From NCBI GenBank assembly GCA_905221605.1, contig CAJNDS010002301.1, positions 777,692-841,691 on the forward strand: a DNA stretch of 64,000 bases. Direction: 5' to 3'. Below, piece after piece: positions 59,941-64,000 of this stretch. The notes beneath the pieces were generated by a model. That model made no database searches. It was not told the DNA's origin and saw only the letters and a list, made by a program, of their open reading frames with translations. Within the stretch, counting starts at the first letter, position 1. The number at the start of each line of letters is the position of its first letter. The stretch is from Symbiodinium natans. Its lineage: Eukaryota > Sar > Dinophyceae > Suessiales > Symbiodiniaceae. Made by a program: the position numbers and the translations under genes.

Positions 59941-60040
59941 GATAGCCTTTAATTAAAACCCTCTGAAAAATATTCCGAACATGATCCTTTCAAACCCTAC
60001 GTATGAAAAGGGGGCCTACCTAGCTTGTTCTAAGTTCCTG
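59941..60040 (+). repeat. Dispersed repeat, family 3
   Basis: GATAGCCTTTAATTAAAACC then CTCTGAAAAATATTCCGAAC and ATGATCCTTTC; close to the copy at 32287. Confidence 0.65.
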
Positions 60041-60094
60041 AAGATGAACGCAGTTTAGGGTTTAGGGTTTAGGGTGCTCCGCCGTAACGGCTCT

Positions 60095-60208
60095 TCAGTC
60101 CCTTGGCTTGCAGAGAAGTCGACAGGCCGTCGCCCCCAGTGACCCGTTCTTTTCTGGGCTCTTGCTCAGGAACTCGTGAATGCAGTCATCCACAATAGGG
60201 TCATACCG
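60095..60208 (-). CDS. Terminal exon candidate
   Basis: A GAGTTTAG acceptor precedes RYDPIVDDCIHEFLSKSPEK then NGSLGATACRLLCKPRD, stop TGA on the minus strand. Very protein-like; no family recognised. Confidence 0.6.
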   Translation of the reverse strand, partial: RYDPIVDDCIHEFLSKSPEKNGSLGATACRLLCKPRD

Positions 60209-60240
60209 CTAAACTCAGGCGACTTCGTTTAATTAAGCTT

Positions 60241-60343
60241 TGGCATGTTCACCCTTATACTAACTTAACTAATAGGGATTATAATCGGGGATACTACAAT
60301 CCCATTAAGGACTGTTAGTAAGTATAAGGCGGAACATCCCAAG
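60241..60343. mobile_element. MITE-like element, family 1, with 8-bp target duplication
   Basis: TGGCATGTTCACCCTTATAC at left, AAGGCGGAACATCCCAAG at right. TTAAGCTT flanks both sides exactly (60233-60240 and 60344-60351). Second copy supporting an 8-bp duplication. Confidence 0.85.
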
Positions 60344-60850
60344 TTAAGCTTCTTAACAAGAGCCGCAGTTCCTTTCGGCAGGTGGGTAAGGCACCTTGTT
60401 GCCTTGCATATGTGCTGCTCAAGTTCAGAGGCCGACTGCTTACCCGAACCCTAAAGCCTACATCCTGAACCACCTGAACCCCAAACCCTAAACCCCAAAC
60501 CCTAAACCCCCGCCCCCGAACCAACCGCGTTTTCACGGAAGTAGGAGACAATTGTAACTTCGACCTCGCATGGGGATTTCCGAAATAAGGGGGGGGGGGG
60601 TTTATTGGGGCCTTTGTTTTCAGGGAATCCTATATACCATTTGGGGTTTCATATTAGGGGTCCCGTATTTTCGTAAACCCCCACATACCAACACCATAAT
60701 CTCTCATCCAACGTCCCTGCAAACTCTACACGCCCGCAACCCTAAACCCTTTGAGGCCTAGCCGCCCCAAACCCTGAAGCCCAAACTCTGAAGCCTGAAT
60801 CCTAAATCCCCCCCCCCACCCACTTCCCCGAAAAAAGTAGGCAAGACTAC

Positions 60851-60899
60851 TTGCGCAGGTCCTCGGATTCAAGGGCGGCGCGTGACTCGGGCTGGTAAC
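60851..60899 (-). CDS. Mini-exon
   Basis: A CCTTCTCCAG acceptor and CTGCGCAA|GTAGTC donor bound 49 bp reading YQPESRAALESEDLR. Confidence 0.55.
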
Positions 60900-61105
60900 C
60901 TGGAGAAGGTGTAGGGTTTAGGGTTTAGGGTTTAGGGTTTAGGGTTTAAGGTTTGGGGGTTTAGGGTTCAGGGTTTCGGGCACCCAGTGCTCTTGAGGGG
61001 ATTAGTCATACACATCTGAAATTTCAACTTTGATCCACGTCCGCAGCTCTGAACCTGAAACCCACGCCCTAGTCCCTACATCTCTGAATCCGTTAACCGT
61101 GAACC

Positions 61106-61300
61106 CTATCCCCAGATTTCAACACTCCGAGATCCTTGAGATCTCCCCATAGGCACCAACAGGCCTAAACCCCTCATGAAGTAGAACGGCTGGAATTCGA
61201 TGTTAACTTCGGATTGACTTGGCAGCCAAGTAACGATATTATAAACCAGGCCACCTTTTTTTGGATTGGTTAACTTGATAAGAAAACCTTCAAAGCACAA
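61106..61300 (-). CDS. Hypothetical frame, 64 codons
   Basis: The minus strand reads NPKKGGLVYNIVTWLPSQSE then VNIEFQPFYFMRG. Outside the repeats; no splice sites fixed. Confidence 0.35.
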   Translation of the reverse strand: MCFEGFLIKLTNPKKGGLVYNIVTWLPSQSEVNIEFQPFYFMRGLGLLVPMGRSQGSRSVEIWG

Positions 61301-61520
61301 AAGGGAAAGGGTACCACGTGGCTACCAAGTCAAAGTCAATTGTCAAATCCATTCCAAACGGCTTGATGGCTGTAATTGACACGATTTCCAGGCACACCCC
61401 CCTCAACCCCGAAACCCTTGAACCCCTAAACCTTAGACCCCTAAACCCTAAACCCTAAACGCTACCCTAAACCCCAAACAACCCAAACTCCTAAAGCCCG
61501 AAACTGTTCGGAAGGACCAG

Positions 61521-61596
61521 GGGGCGGCATCTTTCGGTCGGGGTGGCTGCAGCGTCACATGCTGGAGGAATTCAAGCTCCTCAATTTGGGCGCAAG
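61521..61596 (+). CDS. Exon with AAG|GTGTGT donor
   Basis: A GAAGGACCAG acceptor and GCAAG|GTGTGT donor bound 76 bp: GGIFRSGWLQRHMLEEFKLL then NLGA. Well-defined exon, product unknown. Confidence 0.65.
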
Positions 61597-62014
61597 GTGT
61601 GTTGGGTGTAGGGTTTAGGGTTCAGGGTTCAGGGTTTAAGGTTTAGGGTTTATAAGGGTTTAGGGTTTAGGGTCTCGGGTTTAGGGTTCAGAAAAATTAG
61701 GATTTCCGGTGTAGGGTGCAACTTAAGGTTCAGGAGTTTATGGCAAATTGGTAGCTGGGGGGGGGGGGAGGATTCTCTGCATGATTTGGGGGGATTTACA
61801 TGGGATGGGGGGTTGGGGGATCAGGGGGGTTAGGTTTCGGGAGGAACCCTTGCTCCGAAAACAGGAGCTCGAGGCTACTCAATTGAATTGAGGCTGTAGG
61901 CTAAACCCTAAACCCTAAACCCTAAACCCTAAACCCTAACCCCTAAACCCTAAACCCTAAACCCTACCCTTAACCCCTAAACATTAAACCCTAAACGCTA
62001 AGCCCTAACTGCAG

Positions 62015-62058
62015 AAGTGTGTAGCGGGAATTTGGCCTCCGAGTACCCGCAATTCACA
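62015..62058 (+). CDS. Mini-exon with CTGCAG acceptor and GTATGC donor
   Basis: 44 bp bounded by TAACTGCAG| and TTCACA|GTATGC; the favoured frame reads VCSGNLASEYPQFT. Confidence 0.5.
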
Positions 62059-62177
62059 GTATGCCGTTTGGGGGGGCTTGCCGAAACCCCTTACCCCTAC
62101 AAAAAACGCTCTAAGCCGTAAACCCCTAAAGCCCCCAACCCTAAACCCTAAACCCTAAACCCCAAACCCCAAACCCT

Positions 62178-62240
62178 GTGGGAGGGGGGTTCGCCGCACA
62201 CTCATGCGTGAGGCCCTTGGTGGCTCACGGCTTCGGTTCT
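62178..62240 (+). CDS. Exon candidate
   Basis: The plus strand reads RRTLMREALGGSRLRFCSLE in one frame, FAAHSCVRPLVAHGFGSA in another; frame not resolved. Confidence 0.3.
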
Positions 62241-62557
62241 GCAGTTTAGAGCTTCGAGGGTTTAGAAGGTTTACAGGGTGGTTTTAGGGTTTAGGGTTTA
62301 GGGTTGAGGGCTTTAGGGTGTGTAGGGTTTATAGGGTTTAGAGGGTTTAGAGGATTTAGAGGGTTTAGAGGGTTTAAAGGGTCCCTAAGCCCTAGAACCC
62401 TAGAACCCCAGAACCCGAAGACCCTTGGAACCCGGGGCCCTTGCCTGTTAGGGCTTAGGGTTTAGGGTTTAGGGTTTAGGGTTTGGGGTCTAGGGTTTAG
62501 GGTTCCCTTATAACTTATAAGGCCCTGAACCCTATACCCTGAACCTCCAACCCTAAG

Positions 62558-62760
62558 CCCTCTCTTACGCCTTCTACCAAGGCTCGCTCAAAGGTCCTGC
62601 CTGCGACATCCGTCGGATGACATGCCTCAGGCGCTTATAAGGCCAAGTGGAGTGCAAGAAAAGAAGAACTCGACCCGAGAGTAACCTAGGACGAAAGAGG
62701 GTGCCGGCTTAGAAGTGAACCTGAACGAGGTACTACTAATTCCACGAGCAGCTTATGGTT
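62558..62760 (+). CDS. Two exon candidates
   Basis: SYAFYQGSLKGPACDIRRMT at about 62562-62640 and GAGLEVNLNEVLLIPRAAYG at about 62698-62758, both plus strand. Borders not fixed. Confidence 0.45.
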
Positions 62761-62916
62761 TGGGGTTTTCGGGTTCGGGGTTTTGGTTCAGGTTTGGGCT
62801 TTTGGGGCTTGGAAACTGTAGGATTGAAATAAAGTTGAGGAAAAGTACTTGTAAGAGTTTAGGGTTTGCACATTAGGATTGAGGCGCCCTCAACGCCTCC
62901 AACAGATTGAAGTTTC

Positions 62917-63132
62917 TCATTGGAATAACAGGGAATTGGGCTGGGGTTTAGGGTTTAGGGGGCTCTGTGCCACCCCTGAAGAGAATCTTGGCACTCCCCC
63001 ACATATCTCTAAAACTGTGTGGGCAACTGCGTCAGGAGGCCAGCCCAGTTCCGATGTCAGCTGATCGTCGGGCTGCGGGACGATGAAGATGCTCTTCCTC
63101 GGGAGGGAGGGTAGGGGGGTTGGAGTTGACAA
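62917..63132 (-). CDS. Hypothetical frame, strand uncertain
   Basis: The minus frame reads KSIFIVPQPDDQLTSELGWP then PDAVAHTVLEICGGVPRFSS; the plus frame on the same DNA reads LCATPEENLGTPPHISKTVW. Both look protein-like and cannot be separated without more data. Confidence 0.35.
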   Translation of the reverse strand: MSTPTPLPSLPRKSIFIVPQPDDQLTSELGWPPDAVAHTVLEICGGVPRFSSGVAQSPLNPKPQPNSLLFQ

Positions 63133-63183
63133 ACATTGACCTGCAATATGGGTTCATCTTGATCTTTTCGTGTACCTATGCAG

Positions 63184-63479
63184 GTATTTGGGGTTTTCCG
63201 AAGGTTTCTGATGGGGTTCGTGGCTGCTGCTGGCTAGATTTAGGCCCCTTGGGCTCTCAACATGTCAACAGTCAGTATAGCATACAACATGAAGCCCTGA
63301 GTGGTCGTTTTGAATCGTCTATGCCCGAGGAAATTCATAGTGCACAGCATCTCATCCCCTCGAGGTCAAGAGCCTGGAGGCAACACCAATCCTTCGGGGC
63401 GAAAAGCTCTTTACCTCGCGCCTCAACACAAGACAAACCCAAGCTACAAACCCTAAGCTCTCTAAACCCTAAACCCTAG
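63184..63479 (+). CDS. Exon candidate, long
   Basis: After ACCTATGCAG| the plus frame continues through SQYSIQHEALSGRFESSMPE then EIHSAQHLIPSRSRAWRQHQ to telomere-like sequence, where the true end is unclear. The open frame extends upstream to 63120. Confidence 0.45.
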
Positions 63480-63589
63480 ACCCTAGACCCTAAACCCTAA
63501 ACCCTAAACCCCAGTTTTACCACAACCCTCGTAAGCTCTAAGCCCTCTACCCCTCTGTACCCTGAACCCGGCAGCCGGGGTGCAACTCT

Positions 63590-63660
63590 GGGGGACACTG
63601 CGGTGCCCGGAAAACGGTCTCCATGTCCTGGCTCATGAGGCTACTCTTGCCTGGACTTTT
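63590..63660 (+). CDS. Exon candidate
   Basis: The plus strand reads VQLWGTLRCPENGLHVLAHE then ATLAWT. Confidence 0.4.
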
Positions 63661-63672
63661 TTTCTTGGTTGA

Positions 63673-63752
63673 TTTAGGGTTTAGGGTTTAGGGTTTAGGG
63701 TTTAGGGTTTAGGGTTTAGGGTTTAGGGTTTAGGGTTTAGGGTTTAGGGTTT
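63673..63752 (+). repeat. TTTAGGG array
   Basis: About 11 perfect units. Confidence 0.95.
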
Positions 63753-63937
63753 CCAGTTTGGTGGACCATCTCCCCTGTTCCTACCAGCCACCCAACAACT
63801 CTGAAACCTTAAACATCAAACTGGCCTCCGACTCGACCCTAAACCCCAAACCCGCCCTCCAACCTAAACTCCGAAGCCGAAAAACGCACCCTTAGCGCCC
63901 CTAGCATCATGATCCGAATTCAGGTTTGGTTGCCCGC

Positions 63938-64000
63938 GTAGTTACATGGTCCCTTAGCATGGGCCCTTAGAAGGGTAGCCCTTAGGTACCCCTTAGAAAC
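63938..64000. mobile_element. MITE-like element, family 2, cut by window end
   Basis: GTAGTTACATGGTCCCTTAG then CATGGGC matches the right end of the element at 3846-3965 in reverse orientation. Confidence 0.6.

Overview
This window looks like nuclear DNA of an intron-rich protist, most likely an alveolate and probably a dinoflagellate. The evidence is: plant/alveolate-type telomere heptamers (TTTAGGG / CCCTAAA) scattered through nearly the whole 64 kb in both orientations; many very short exons flanked by AG acceptors and GT or GC donors; simple repeats, poly-G/poly-C tracts and MITE-like elements everywhere; and a predicted secreted protein with an N-terminal DGLTMLQ segment of a kind I associate with dinoflagellate secreted proteins. 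A chromerid or green-lineage genome is not excluded. I recognised no rRNA, tRNA, CRISPR or prokaryotic operon. All exon calls were made by eye (frame, splice dinucleotides, motif); no homology search or transcript was available.

The main result is that the longest open reading frames are mostly repeat artefacts, while real coding sequence sits in 35-170 bp islands between telomere-like repeats. From about 0.5 to 11.4 kb the minus strand carries some 13 short islands encoding Ser/Thr-rich (TSTSS/TVTVTT) segments. From 12.5 to 26.6 kb the minus strand carries islands whose peptides read as kelch beta-propeller blades. From 26.7 to 34.5 kb the coding strand switches to plus, with more than a dozen short exons of unrecognised product. 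From 35.3 to 36.8 kb lies an intronless minus-strand gene for a secreted ricin-B-like (beta-trefoil) protein. From 37.0 to 44.75 kb, minus-strand islands carry signatures of the endonuclease/exonuclease/phosphatase (EEP, AP-endonuclease-like) family, and an EEP first exon lies at 56.2 kb.

Between these, 44.88-55.39 kb is a near-perfect 10.5 kb palindrome (arms about 5.0-5.3 kb, spacer about 0.26 kb). Each arm holds a frame-broken coiled-coil gene, a train of CGCAACTGGTTGCG palindromes and a 52-bp tandem array. From 57.1 to 59.9 kb coding is plus, 60.1-60.9 kb minus, and 61.5-63.7 kb mainly plus.

Mobile DNA includes a roughly 105-bp MITE family (8 copies, two with 8-bp target duplications), a 593-bp element with perfect 30-bp terminal inverted repeats inserted in telomere-like DNA, and two weaker dispersed families. 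In several exons the 5' splice site falls exactly at the start of a telomere-type repeat (GTTTAGGG), so these repeats may be functional intron sequence rather than inert filler.
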